A model generated the notes under the pieces. The model saw nothing but the letters and a program-made list of their open reading frames with translations, was not told where the DNA came from and ran no database searches. This document shows positions 15,001 to 23,275 of a stretch of 64,000 bases of DNA, in pieces (the stretch's first letter is position 1; each line of letters starts with the position of its first letter). Source of the stretch: Pyrocephalus nanus. Lineage: Eukaryota; Chordata; Aves; Passeriformes; Tyrannidae. Location of the stretch: contig CM076261.1 of assembly GCA_038380795.1 (NCBI GenBank), positions 12,468,556-12,532,555 on the forward strand, read 5' to 3'. The translations under genes were made by a program, and so were the position numbers.

Positions 15001-17066
15001 CTCTTTTTAACTGACTTGTGCAATCCCCTGTCAGCTGACAGACACAATAACACTGATGGAAAGGTGTTGCACGTCTTTGAAACAAAATTATTTGTCTCAA
15101 ATACATACGTCTTCCAAACCACATGATCAAATGTTCTCTCAACCTCCACTTAAACCAAGCACCCCACTTAATCACGAACAGTTAATTCAACAATTAGAAC
15201 AATTCCAAGGGCCTTCAACCAACACAGCTGCTGTGTTTATTCCTTGCTGTCTTGCTTCTCAATTCTCTCTGCACCATTTCTTATGCTTCTGATCCTGGGT
15301 TGAGCCACCAATGCATCCTCACCGAGAGAAAAATATTTCCCTTTTTAGTCAGGTTACTTAACTGATTCATTATCACACGAGAACAAGTGCACAAATATTG
15401 CAAGATGAATACTGATCCTGAACAACTCATCAATTCTTACTCCAAACAGCAAAGACAAGTATCTGTATAGTTTTGTAGCTGAAAAATCCAAGTGTTGTAA
15501 AATAGAATTTTTTTAATTGGCTATTTAAAAAAGTTATGTGACTGCAGAATTATGCTTTCTCACTCCAAAACAGCAAATACATTTAAATTCACACCTGTAG
15601 AAACATCATATGGGAATGTGATGCAGGAGTACAGATACATTCACTTACTCTACCTTCAGTCCTTGAAAATGAATTTATGTAATTTATGTAATTTATGTTA
15701 GGTAATTTTGGGGGGCAACAGCACCTATGTAACCAACAAACTGCTAAAACAAGGCAGTGCACGACAAATGACACTACACAACCAACTTAATGGCAGGATT
15801 GCCGATTTCAATTCCTACACAGTCTCAGGGCTAATTCTGCTGTAAAGACACATTTTTTTTATACTGTAATATAACTGGCATTTCAAGCAGCCATGAACTA
15901 GTCCTGCAGGCCTCCACCTCTTTTCCGTTTCTGGCCATGCATGAATGCACTTATACTCGTTCTCCCAACCCCTTGTGGCAGCCATGCAGCAAACTAATGA
16001 AGAAATTTAAGCACAACCAGCTTTTACTTGGGGCAGGCACGAATACACCAGTATATTTACACTACCAAGAAGCAAGAAAGAACAAGGAACTCCAAGGACA
16101 TTTTTGGCAACACTACCTGCAATACCAGCTTTAAAAAAAATCAGAAAAAATAAACTGTTCCACAGGTTCATTAACTGAACCTATTTAATAGGTGAGACTG
16201 AGGGAAGGCCTCATCACGGTCTACAACATCTTCATGAAGGGAAGGAGAGGGGCAGACACTGATTTCGTTTATGTGGTGACCAGTGACAGGACCCAAGGGA
16301 ATGGTCTGAAATTGTGCCAGGGGAAGTTTAGGTTGGATATTAGAAAAACATTCTTCACCCAGAGGGTGCTCAGGCACTGGAACAGGCTCCCCAGGGAAGT
16401 GGTCACAGCACCAAGCCGGACGCAGTTCAAGAAGCACTCGGTCAATGCTCTCAGTCATATGGTGTGATTTTTGGGGCTGTCCTACACGGGGTCAGGAGTT
16501 GGACTTCAAAGCCTTGTGGGTTCCCTCTCACACAGGACATTCGATGATAACTCAGGCCACAATCTTTCTGCCATTACTGCTAATAAAAACGCAAACTTTT
16601 CCAGTGCAGCTTTCTTAAGAAGCACACTATGCACAAAGTGGGGGGTCATGTTCTCCTCAACAATGTAAGCACTATTTAGGCTATAAGGACACCCCAGTAC
16701 TTACGACTCATCCAGATCCTCCACAAAAGCCGCGCCTGACGCCACCACATGTGCCACCACTGCGAGGCAAGAAGAAGCGTTCCGTGAGTGATGTCCGACC
16801 CACGCCGGGGCTCTCACCCCCGCCAGCCGACAGGCTCACCGCGCAGACAGCCGACCCTCCTCCCTCCGCCCTGGCCCCTCTCGCCCCCCAGCGCTTCCCC
16901 ACAGCCCAGCCCAGCCTGCTCCGCACCTGCTGCCCGCCTCCCAGCCTCACCGCCTTTACCTCCCTCTACCCCGCAGCCCCAGCCCGGAGGAGCTGCTGCC
17001 TCCCTCCCGCCCATCACCTGCCGCCCAGAGCAGGCCCCGCGCCCGCGCTCCCGCCGCCGCTGCCAT
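1..17066 (-). CDS. TMX3: TMX3, thioredoxin-related transmembrane protein 3 (5' part, 13 coding exons, 3' truncated)
   Basis: TMX3 is an ER-resident, membrane-anchored member of the protein disulfide isomerase family that catalyses dithiol-disulfide exchange in the lumen. The coding exons are 17066-17018, 16759-16705, 12903-12864, 11651-11528, 8552-8507, 6970-6890, 5591-5492, 5242-5165, 3611-3545, 2907-2809, 987-930, 253-200 and 17-1 (partial). All have AG acceptors and GT donors, and the phases join into 289 codons without a stop. Residues about 1-28 form a signal peptide (hydrophobic stretch, small residues before a FVEDLDES start of the mature chain). The thioredoxin domain carries FYAPWCGHC at 49-57, active-site Cys54 and Cys57, and the cis-proline motif GYPT at 99-102. 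The b-type region follows (PLIRPLPSQ at 133-141). A glycosylation sequon NSS lies at 259-261. From memory the human protein is about 454 residues, so roughly 165 residues, including the transmembrane helix and retrieval tail, lie beyond the left edge. The identification is very secure. Confidence 0.96.
200..253 (-). CDS. TMX3: TMX3 coding exon 12
   Basis: A 54-base exon encoding (R)LKSIIQEVARDYRDHFH and two bases of an arginine. The acceptor is CTCCAG and the donor GTAGGC. Confidence 0.94.
930..987 (-). CDS. TMX3: TMX3 coding exon 11
   Basis: A 58-base exon encoding (G)KLVAIAVIDDKNSSVEHT and two bases of an arginine. It carries the predicted N-glycosylation sequon NSS (Asn259). The acceptor is ATTTTAG and the donor GTACTG. 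Confidence 0.94.
2809..2907 (-). CDS. TMX3: TMX3 coding exon 10
   Basis: A 99-base exon encoding EYEDGDLSSWINRERF, then QGYLNVDGFTLYELGDT. The acceptor GTTTAAG follows a GTTT-rich tract that provides the pyrimidines. The donor is GTGAGA. Confidence 0.95.
3545..3611 (-). CDS. TMX3: TMX3 coding exon 9
   Basis: A 67-base exon encoding YVTLPELPAVMVFKDG and TYFVYD plus one base. LPELPAVMVF is the counterpart, in the b-type domain, of a thioredoxin cis-proline strand. The acceptor is CTTTCAG and the donor GTAAGT. Confidence 0.95.
5165..5242 (-). CDS. TMX3: TMX3 coding exon 8
   Basis: A 78-base, phase 0-0 exon of 26 codons starting EKYIEVASELIVYTY and ending SEDVVPE. Removing it alone would preserve the reading frame. 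The acceptor is TTTTTCAG and the donor GTAAGC. Intron 7 before it is short (249 bp). Confidence 0.95.
5492..5591 (-). CDS. TMX3: TMX3 coding exon 7
   Basis: A 100-base exon encoding (G)PLIRPLPSQHMFEH, then VQKRHRVLFVYVGG and ESPLK. It matches the linker into the second, non-catalytic thioredoxin-like domain. The acceptor is CTCCTAG. The donor reads GTTTGA, which departs from the GTAAGT seen at most other introns here. Confidence 0.94.
5886..6212 (-). mobile_element. CR1 LINE 3' fragment (TMX3 intron 6)
   Basis: Read on the minus strand this is the usual truncated CR1 3' end. The + strand starts with CACAGAATCA and a diverged GGTTGAGCTGGACTGGAAG tip, and continues through the TTTAAAACCATTGCCACTTA and AAGGCTACAATAAGG blocks. 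It lies in sense orientation with TMX3. A 17-base segment is present twice inside it. Confidence 0.88.
6033..6078. repeat. 29-bp-spaced internal duplication within the CR1 copy
   Basis: CCTTACAGTAAAGAATT occurs at 6033-6049 and again at 6062-6078. In the CR1 consensus this block occurs once, so the copy was rearranged after or during insertion. Confidence 0.85.
6890..6970 (-). CDS. TMX3: TMX3 coding exon 6
   Basis: An 81-base exon encoding (L)LKGDLAYNYRGPRTKD and then DIVEFANRVA with two bases of a glycine. It completes the thioredoxin domain. The acceptor is ATCTAG and the donor GTAAGT. Confidence 0.95.
6992..7019. repeat. Poly(A)/(CAAA)n tract next to TMX3 exon 6
   Basis: Twelve A are followed by CAACAAACAAACAAACC. 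On the transcribed strand this GTTT-rich stretch lies just upstream of the exon 6 acceptor. Confidence 0.8.
8507..8552 (-). CDS. TMX3: TMX3 coding exon 5 (cis-proline loop)
   Basis: A 46-base exon encoding (S)IASEFGVRGYPTIK and part of a leucine. GYPT is the cis-proline loop that faces the CxxC motif in thioredoxin folds. The acceptor is TTTCAG and the donor GTAAGT. Confidence 0.95.
8553..11527 (-). other. TMX3: TMX3 intron 4
   Basis: This is 3.0 kb of AT-rich sequence. Short open frames occur but none resembles a protein, and I recognise no repeat family in it. Confidence 0.8.
11528..11651 (-). CDS. TMX3: TMX3 coding exon 4 (CGHC active site)
   Basis: This 124-base exon begins directly with the catalytic FYAPWCGHCKK block (residues 49-59), then EPVWNEVG and VGKMDATS. 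The two active-site cysteines of the CxxC motif are intact, so the redox centre is predicted to be functional. The donor is GTAAGT. Confidence 0.97.
12864..12903 (-). CDS. TMX3: TMX3 coding exon 3
   Basis: A 40-base exon encoding (S)FKENRKDDIWLVD, the first strand of the thioredoxin fold. The acceptor is TTTTTAG and the donor GTGAGT, in phase 0 with the next exon. It is too short to be seen as an open frame of its own. Confidence 0.95.
13109..13178. repeat. A-rich (AAAC)n low-complexity tract in TMX3 intron 2
   Basis: This consists almost entirely of A and C, with repeated CAAACAAACAA strings. The minus (transcribed) strand is therefore U/G-rich. No gene content is seen. Confidence 0.85.
15672..15698 (+). 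repeat. Three perfect tandem copies of AATTTATGT
   Basis: A 9-bp unit is repeated exactly three times in TMX3 intron 2. Confidence 0.95.
16191..16552 (+). mobile_element. CR1 LINE 3' fragment (TMX3 intron 2)
   Basis: It contains the CR1 blocks GGAAGTTTAGGTTGGATATT, AACAGGCTCCCCAGGGAAGT and GGTCAGGAGTTGGACTT in order. The 3' tip is diverged and the terminal ATTCTATGATTCT tail is degraded. It lies antisense to TMX3 and ends about 150 bp from exon 2. Open frames on both strands here are CR1-derived. Confidence 0.88.
16705..16759 (-). CDS. TMX3: TMX3 coding exon 2
   Basis: The acceptor is a clean pyrimidine tract ending in GCAG (at 16760-16763), and the donor is GTAAGT (16704-16699). After the split valine codon it encodes VAHVVASGAAFVEDLDE and two bases of a serine. 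It completes the signal peptide and starts the mature chain. Intron 1 is only 258 bp. Confidence 0.94.
17018..17066 (-). CDS. TMX3: TMX3 coding exon 1 (start codon, signal peptide N-half)
   Basis: The ATG is at 17066-17064 in a good Kozak context (A at -3, G at +4). It encodes MAAAAGARARGLLWAA plus one base, ending at the donor GTGATGG (17017-17011). No ATG precedes it in this frame within the GC-rich leader; the open frame upstream begins only with GTG. This exon supplies the N-terminal half of the signal peptide. Confidence 0.93.
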
Positions 17067-17122
17067 GTTTTCCCGGGAGCCGCGGCACGGCCGGAACGGG
17101 AAGCGCCGACCTTTTCCCCACG

Positions 17123-17132
17123 GCGCACGCGC
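17123..17132. promoter_or_regulatory. NRF1-like site GCGCACGCGC
   Basis: The ten bases closely resemble the GC-alternating palindromic NRF1 consensus. They lie about 60 bp upstream of the TMX3 ATG on the minus strand, within the likely 5' UTR or core promoter. This is a motif match only. Confidence 0.45.
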
Positions 17133-17147
17133 GGGGGCCACGGGCGA

Positions 17148-17193
17148 GGGGCGGGAGCGGCTTTAGGGGCGAGTCCCGCCGGCTGGGGCGGGG
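17148..17193. promoter_or_regulatory. Two GC boxes (Sp1/KLF type)
   Basis: GGGGCGGG occurs at 17148-17155 and GGGGCGGGG at 17185-17193. Both match the GC-box consensus and lie 80-130 bp upstream of the TMX3 start codon, a usual position in a TATA-less CpG promoter. Confidence 0.45.
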
Positions 17194-17302
17194 GGCACGG
17201 TCAGGTTACGGTGACTCCCATCAGCCTGGGGGTCTCCCTTCGCCCCGCCGAAGGGCGCCCTTGGAGGCAGCGAGGGCGGAGGTGACTGAGACACCGTGAC
17301 AC

Positions 17303-17330
17303 GGGGGGATGGGATGGGACGGGACGGGAC
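17303..17330 (+). repeat. Short GGGAT/GGGAC pentamer array
   Basis: About five copies of GGGAY lie at the outer edge of the CpG island. The strand has five or more runs of three or more G separated by two bases, which satisfies the pattern for a G-quadruplex. No experimental support is implied. Confidence 0.7.
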
Positions 17331-17350
17331 GCGGATGGACGTTGTCGTCT

Positions 17351-18170
17351 CCCCGATGGGGAGACTCGTTCGGTCGTATCAATGTTCTGGTTCCCTGGAA
17401 GAAATAAACCACGTCCTCCTTAGAGCAGGAACGCGTGTGCCGCCTGTCGTGTTGCCCGCGGGTAGGGCTCGTCCCGCACCACTCGGCTGCGGTGTCAGCA
17501 GCCCTCCTTCAGCTTGTGGAGAAAAAAAATTAAATTTAACTCCTCTGAATTTAAAGAGACGGCTAATACTCATGAAACCAACAACAACAACAAAAACAAA
17601 AATAATTCAGCGCGCTGGGTCTAATCTCACACCGTACTTCCGGGGAGAAAAGACCCTTTGGGATTAAATTTCATGCATTTTATAGTTCACAAAAGTCCAC
17701 CCTATTTCAGATTAGTTTAATGTATTCATTTTTGCCTAAGAAGGTTTCATTTCCCCCAAAGAGGGGCTTTTCTGTCTTTCCGATTGGCTGCTAGGTGTCC
17801 TCTGTCAAGAATGATGGATCTTTGTTCTTAACCCAAAGGAAAAACTCCTGTGTTCAAAATTTTCCAAACGGCCCAGAAAGGTTTTAATTTTTATGAACTT
17901 CTATATTTCCCTTATCCTGGCCTCAGGTACCTCAGTACCTTGCAACTTTACGAAATGCCTATAATTTTGTTTGTAATAAAAAGACTCGGGTTTTTTATTT
18001 CTCAAAAGCTTATGTGTGAAACACTTGTTTCCTGCTACTCAGTGTCCGTAGGTTTCTCTTTAGCTTCCCTAGTACAAACCTGTTACGGTATTTCCTATTT
18101 TCAACTACCTCGTTTCTCTGTCAGTGCAGATCTGTGGATCATGAAAGAACCCTACTGGGAAACGTTTTTT
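17351..18170. other. Divergent flank of the CpG island, no gene recognised
   Basis: GC content falls off quickly. This is where a first non-coding exon of CCDC102B or a divergent transcript would be expected. Several GT dinucleotides could act as donors, but none stands out, so no exon is called. Confidence 0.5.
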
Positions 18171-18536
18171 AAAAAGCTGAGAGAAAGCAGGGCTGGGATT
18201 GCTCAGCCTGAAAAAGAGAAGGCTCGGGGGACCTTATCAATATGTATAAGTAACTGAAGGGAAATGCAAATAGAGCGAAGCCAGGCACTTTCCTCTAACA
18301 GGACAAAAGACAATAGGCATAAACTGAAACATGGAGTGTGCTCTCTCAACCTCAGGAAGCACTTTTTCACTATGAGGGTGACTGAGCACTGCTTACCAGT
18401 CCCCACCTCAGAGATACTCATAAACAACCTGGATATGGTCCTAAGCAACCAGCTCTAGATGGTCCCTTTTGAGCGGGGGGTTTGGACCAAATGACCTCCA
18501 GAGGTCTCTCCTAACCTCAACCATTCTGTGATTCTG
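18171..18536 (+). mobile_element. CR1 LINE 3' fragment with tip
   Basis: The copy carries the CR1 blocks CTGAGAGAAAGCAGGGCTGG, ATTGCTCAGCCTG and CTCAGGAAGCACTTTTTCAC. It ends with CTAACCTCAACCATTCTGTG and ATTCTG, the CR1 3' terminus. It sits about 0.8 kb outside the CpG island. Confidence 0.9.
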
Positions 18537-18689
18537 TCTTCTCTTCCTTTTAGTTTTGATTCCTGCCGCTCAAGTTCTTACATACACCTTTCTCCCTATA
18601 GCAGAATTACTTTCTTCAGCTGTACATGCAAATGTTTGAGATCTTTGTTGGAAAAAGAATTTGCCTTATTTTTGGGCTGCTCCACATGC

Positions 18690-18708
18690 GTGTGTGTGTG
18701 TGTGTGTG
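18690..18708. repeat. (GT)n microsatellite
   Basis: About nine uninterrupted GT units, a potential polymorphic marker. Confidence 0.95.
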
Positions 18709-19061
18709 CATACCTGTTTGTGTTTAAATATATGTGGATATATGTTCTCCTCCTGGCTATTCATTACTTTCCTCACTAGGCCAAACCTAGTCTGGCAAAG
18801 ACCTCCCCTTAAATTAATGCTGTGTGGGTAAAGCATGTTGGATTCATCAAATGATTCCCAGAGCTGTCTGCCCATTGGAAAATGTGGCTTCCATATCATA
18901 AGTCCATTGGCTGAGAAATAGGTCAAGGCCTGAGAGTATATGCCATAGCTCACATTAGAATTCTAAAGTATCTGACTCTGGCCTATGCTAGACATTTTTT
19001 TTCTTACCCATATTTCACTGAAGGATTATGCAGCATTAGTTCTTAAAAAGACTATTTCACT

Positions 19062-19100
19062 TCCCCCTCCTCCCCCCCCCCCCCCCTTCATCCCCCCACA
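19062..19100. repeat. C-rich tract with a run of 15 C
   Basis: CCCCCTCCT is followed by 15 consecutive C (19072-19086) and further C runs. Such runs are prone to length error in assemblies. Confidence 0.9.
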
Positions 19101-20193
19101 CCCAACGAATAAATTCCTAACATCTGTAGTGGATAATATTCATTGAATGCAGAGAATTTCTTTTCCATGCATTTCACTTTCTGTATACCCCGGTTAGCTA
19201 AGTACTGTCTGTATGCCTGATCAAATGAAAGCTGGCATCTTTTTGATCTTAATCTAGCTTCTGTCTAGACTGAGACAATGAAAACAATTTACTCTGTCAA
19301 TCCTTTAGTAGAAAATCCATACCAGAGAAAATGGGGATAGCCAAGTAACTGTTAAATTAGTATAATCCTGTTCTCTTCCTCAGACAGTTCATGGTTGGCT
19401 TTAAATAACTTTTAAAGTGAAATAAACATTTTATATAGTTTTGAATGGATTGAATAAATCCCTCTAGGTCCTATTTGTTAGCTTTGAAGTTTATTCTCTT
19501 TGCAAATAATGGAATATAATTGTTAAACTTTTGCATTTAGCAAGCCAGGGTTGTCTTCTGCAAGAGTACGAGCTTGTACATTATTCTTGAAATATTTTAT
19601 CTTGAAATTGAAGGAGTCACTGTATATTTACTTCTTTGTAACTAAATTTATGTACATCCACATACACAACACTGTGCTATATTTATTTATACAGTTTTTG
19701 ATGAAGCTTTACTGCATAAAATGTATATAAAAGATACTTCTTGCACTTCAGCCAAGTAAAAGTATCGTGGGAACAGCATGTAACAAATAAACTGGATAAT
19801 GATGGATGAGGTCTAGAGAAATGTCAAGGGGGTTTTGTGGTTTTGTTATTTCTGCCATGAACATTTCATTTGAAAAGATTCAGCATTAATGTATTATTGT
19901 CAATAGATTGCTAAATTCACTGGAGAACTTAGTGTAGAAAAGGGATGATTTGATATATGCACTGAGCATATATCATAAAATATATAGCATAAAAAAAAAA
20001 AAAAGCCATAAAGGATAAGAAGCAAAAAGCAGAGAGAGTACTATTGAAGCCCTGGGAGGTACTGCAGCAAAAAGGGGGAATTATAGGGAGATCAGCAATC
20101 AATGAAACATTGGAAACTGAACATCAAGAGTTCAAAGACTCGCTCCAATCCATATCATGTAGGAAGATTTAATCGTCCTCCTGTCCCAAAGAG

Positions 20194-20285
20194 GTTTTTT
20201 TTGTTTTGGTTTGGGTTTTTTTGTTTTGTTTTGGGGGTTTTTTTGGTGTTTTTGCTTGTTTGTTTGTTTGTTTGTTTGTTTGTTT
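20194..20285 (+). repeat. T/G low-complexity tract ending in (GTTT)7
   Basis: The strand is nearly pure T and G over 90 bp, finishing in seven GTTT units from about 20256. It may be the degraded tail of a retroposon, but no body was recognised. Confidence 0.85.
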
Positions 20286-22263
20286 AAAACCTACAGACAG
20301 GGAAATTCAACAAAGACAAGATCAAGGTTTGCCCCATGGCCTGCTGAAGATGGTTTTACAGTCCAATTTTGCTGTTGCAAGATTTTGATCTGTTTGTGCA
20401 GACTGTCCACTCTTCTGGCCCTGTAGGAAGGGCAGGGAAAAGGGTGGGTTACCTGTAACTTTAAATTATACAGTGCAGACTTAGTTTTACTGGAATATGT
20501 GGACTTTTGCTTTAAGAGCAATAATCTCTTTCAAATAAATTCCTGTCTAAGATTCACTACATTGTAAATAGAATATTAAGATAGATTTCAATACACATTT
20601 GCATAAATAAAATATGTGTTAGAATATTGAAATTCTTTTACACATCTTTATTATTATACAGTGGATAATGAATCCATGACACCTTAGTAAAGGAGACTTC
20701 CCAGCACTGCCCAGCCAGGCATGAAAGGTTGTATGGAAGGATCAGATTAAAAATATAGAAAGGGTATGGAAGAGTGGAAAGAAAGAAGAAAGATGTGGGG
20801 AAAAGAGGAAAGAAATCAAAATGAGACCTTGAACAAGAAAAGGAGGCACAGAAGAAGATATGAGAGCGTTCTGATACGGACAAAGTTTTCGAGGTAAGTT
20901 TGGTGGTCAGTTAATAATGTGGCGTACATCAAGAGCTTATGATAGGGAGGGAAGAAGAGAAGTTAAGAAAAGTCCAGAACCTGAGATGTGGAAAAGACAA
21001 CAGGTTCTATCTAGTGAAGAAGGCAAACCAAGAAATTTCCATGCCTTCTAATTTTGCCACCAGTACTATCCCCCAATGATGCTACTATTTGGGGTTATAT
21101 ATTACTATTTGTTTTATATAAATTTTACTGTATATTTTTATTTCATTGTATATTATTTACTAAATATATTTGCTATTATATGAAATTTTTAAACATCAAA
21201 ACATTTTCACAAAGATTTTATACAAAAAGTTTCCCAGATATTTATGTTTTTCTTTCAGGTGTCTGAAATCTGAGAAAGTGTGGAAAAATATATATTTTAA
21301 TTTTAGTAGAAGTAGTCCAAGAATTAGCTTAGTAATTTCTAAATTAAAAGAGATTTTGAAAGTATAGAAAATATATATTTTTATTACTTAATAAGAAACA
21401 GGTGTTCCGTATTTCAAAAATATTCACCCCTTTGGTATTTAACTTTTATAAAAATTTAAAATTACAGTGCTCACAATTAAGAATTGTTGTCAAGACATGT
21501 TAAGCAGAACAAAAATCTGAATAAATATTACTCAAATAGCTTTTCACGTGAACCAGATGGACTGCCACAATGAAAAGGGAGGGAGGATATGTACTTTAAT
21601 TCAAAAGAGACAAGTGCACATTTCTGAACAAACACTTATTGTGTTTTTATATTTTTAGAAAACACATCCATACACTTGTGTAATTATATGCCAGCAACAG
21701 AAGTGTTTGTCTTCATGTGTAATATCAGTAGTATCACAAACAGGATCATCAGTAATTGCATAATTCAGTATTGAATGTTTTAACAGATAATATGCTGTTA
21801 TAAATAGTTGATATCAGTGCTGCTTACTTCTCTCTCTCCGCAAGAATAAGCTGTACTAATATGTAGTATCTTCCCATAGTGCCAACATCTATGGCAGTGG
21901 GTCTGTACCAGCTTATTTGTGAGTATCTAAGTCAGTGCCATAAAATGAACTAAGCAGCAACACATTTTTCATTAATCATAATTAAATTCAAAGTAGTAAT
22001 AAACTGGTAGTGAAATAAATTCATGTCTCATTAGAAGAACACATGATCTGGTACACTTTGGGGACTTTTTACGTGCTTTGCATTACAATGCTTGCAGGTT
22101 CTGCAAGGTGCAACGTGAAGTAGAATCTGAATTAAAAACATAATTTCGATGGCACTAATGCTGTTGACACTGGCAGTAGGACTTGTCAGGTCCTGCATTA
22201 ACAATTCACATTTCCATATAACTTTAGTTTTTAAAATTGAACTGATCCTTAGGGTTTGAGGCT

Positions 22264-22352
22264 TTTTTTGTTTGCTTGGTTCTTTTGGATTTTTTTTATT
22301 GGTTTTGTTTGTTTGTTTGGGTTTTTGTTAGTTGGGTTTTTTGGGGGGGGAG
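22264..22352 (+). repeat. T/G low-complexity tract
   Basis: GTTTG-type repeats are followed by a TTTTTTGGGGGGGG step. It is similar in make-up to the tract at 20.2 kb. Confidence 0.8.
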
Positions 22353-22467
22353 GATAAGTGTGCGTTTCTTAAGCATTAAATTTTTATTCTCGTATATTTA
22401 TATGCATTCCTTTTATTACAGAGACACCTGGTGGCGTTTGGGTGTATTTACAGAAACGACATTTTCC

Positions 22468-22488
22468 TTTTTTTTTTTTTTTTTTTTT
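22468..22488 (+). repeat. T homopolymer (21)
   Basis: A run of 21 T directly after ATTTTCC. Confidence 0.95.
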
Positions 22489-22967
22489 CCTGGATTTGCT
22501 TTCAAGTTTTCTTTATCATTTATAATATATTACTTATTTAGAATCTCCTACGTTATGGTACTACGTGATTTGAAAATCAAATTAAGAATACTTACACATT
22601 ATCCAGCATGTACTAGGTATTGATTCTCATGATAATTAGTATTTTTCTAGAATCTTCCCTGTCAGAGCTGTATAGGGGAGAGATTTTAGCATATTATAGA
22701 CTGAGTGGAGTAAAAACATATTTATTCCAGAATTTAATTTTTAGAATAATACGGTTTTTGTTTTCATATTTTCATCATTCAGTTTGAATATGCTGTTTCT
22801 GATTCGTCTTTTCTGAGACTGAAATAATAACCAAAAGGTTATGTCAAAACCAGTTTAATGTTCAGATCAACGTGTTAGTATATCAAGGAAATGCTTTCTA
22901 CAATAGAAACACTGGCAAGAACAAGCCTATGCTGCCATAGAAAATTTTTAATAATACTTCATGCATT

Positions 22968-23275
22968 TGTCATTTTTTAAATAACAGGCAATTACAAGCA
23001 ATTACACAGCATAATAGGTAATTACACGGGATACTACTGCTATACCTCTTCTCACACCACTCCCAGACTGTCAGGCAGACAGCGTTGATCAGGTCCTGAT
23101 GCAGTATCTCTGGTGATACAGCAACTTCTTCCAATTTCCATGACTGTAGCTGTCCCACCACAGCAGCTCCAGCAGATTCCTGACCTTCTTGTAATGCAGT
23201 CGGGCATGGCCATAAGCTGCTGCAGCTAGGTGGACAGTGCTGTTGTCCAGCCACGACCTTCTGAACCAGCAGCTA
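22968..23275 (-). other. GC-richer islet with a minus-strand open frame, identity unknown
   Basis: About 300 bp stands out from AT-rich flanks. The minus strand is open for 94 codons (23254-22970), and part of it (VSPEILHQDLINAVCLTVWE) has a protein-like composition. A second frame is also open for about 50 codons. I do not recognise the family, and no splice sites or promoter are evident. It may be a processed-gene fragment or part of an old repeat. Confidence 0.3.

Larger units (their letters stand above)
12904..16704 (-). other. TMX3: TMX3 intron 2 (largest intron)
   Basis: This 3.8 kb AT-rich intron contains the AAAC tract, the 9-bp triplet repeat and one antisense CR1. I see no additional exon with splice signals and coding sense. 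Confidence 0.85.
16690..17350. promoter_or_regulatory. CpG-island promoter of TMX3, possibly bidirectional
   Basis: This stretch is strongly GC-rich with many CpG dinucleotides, in contrast to the AT-rich surroundings. It contains the TMX3 start codon, the first short intron and exon 2. No TATA box is apparent, which fits a housekeeping-type promoter. CCDC102B is transcribed in the opposite direction and has no other CpG-rich region in the window, so the island may drive it too. That second role is inference. Open frames in this island on both strands are a by-product of low stop-codon frequency in GC-rich DNA. Confidence 0.85.
18537..22967. other. Intergenic or 5' intronic AT-rich sequence with simple repeats
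   Basis: No gene was recognised. It holds a (GT)n microsatellite, a C-rich tract, two T/G-rich tracts and a long T run, listed separately. Open frames of up to 115 codons here are low-complexity (for example poly-F/C/V from GTTT repeats). Confidence 0.75.

Noticed and set aside
16171..16467. 95- and 91-codon open frames on both strands
   Set aside because: Entirely within a CR1 fragment.
16751..17299. 182-codon and 165-codon plus-strand open frames and a 104-codon minus-strand frame in the CpG island
   Set aside because: Proline/arginine/alanine-rich products of GC-rich DNA with few stops; the real coding content is TMX3 exons 1 and 2 in another frame.
17296..17667. 123-codon plus-strand open frame starting in the GGGAY repeat
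   Set aside because: Begins in a simple repeat, contains low-complexity threonine/lysine from CAA repeats, and resembles no protein.
17351..17700. Candidate first non-coding exon of CCDC102B on the plus strand
   Set aside because: Several GT sites exist (for example near 17281 and 17460), but none combines a strong donor with independent evidence, so no exon was called.
22276..22623. 115-codon plus-strand open frame
   Set aside because: Poly-phenylalanine/valine product of T/G tracts and a T homopolymer.
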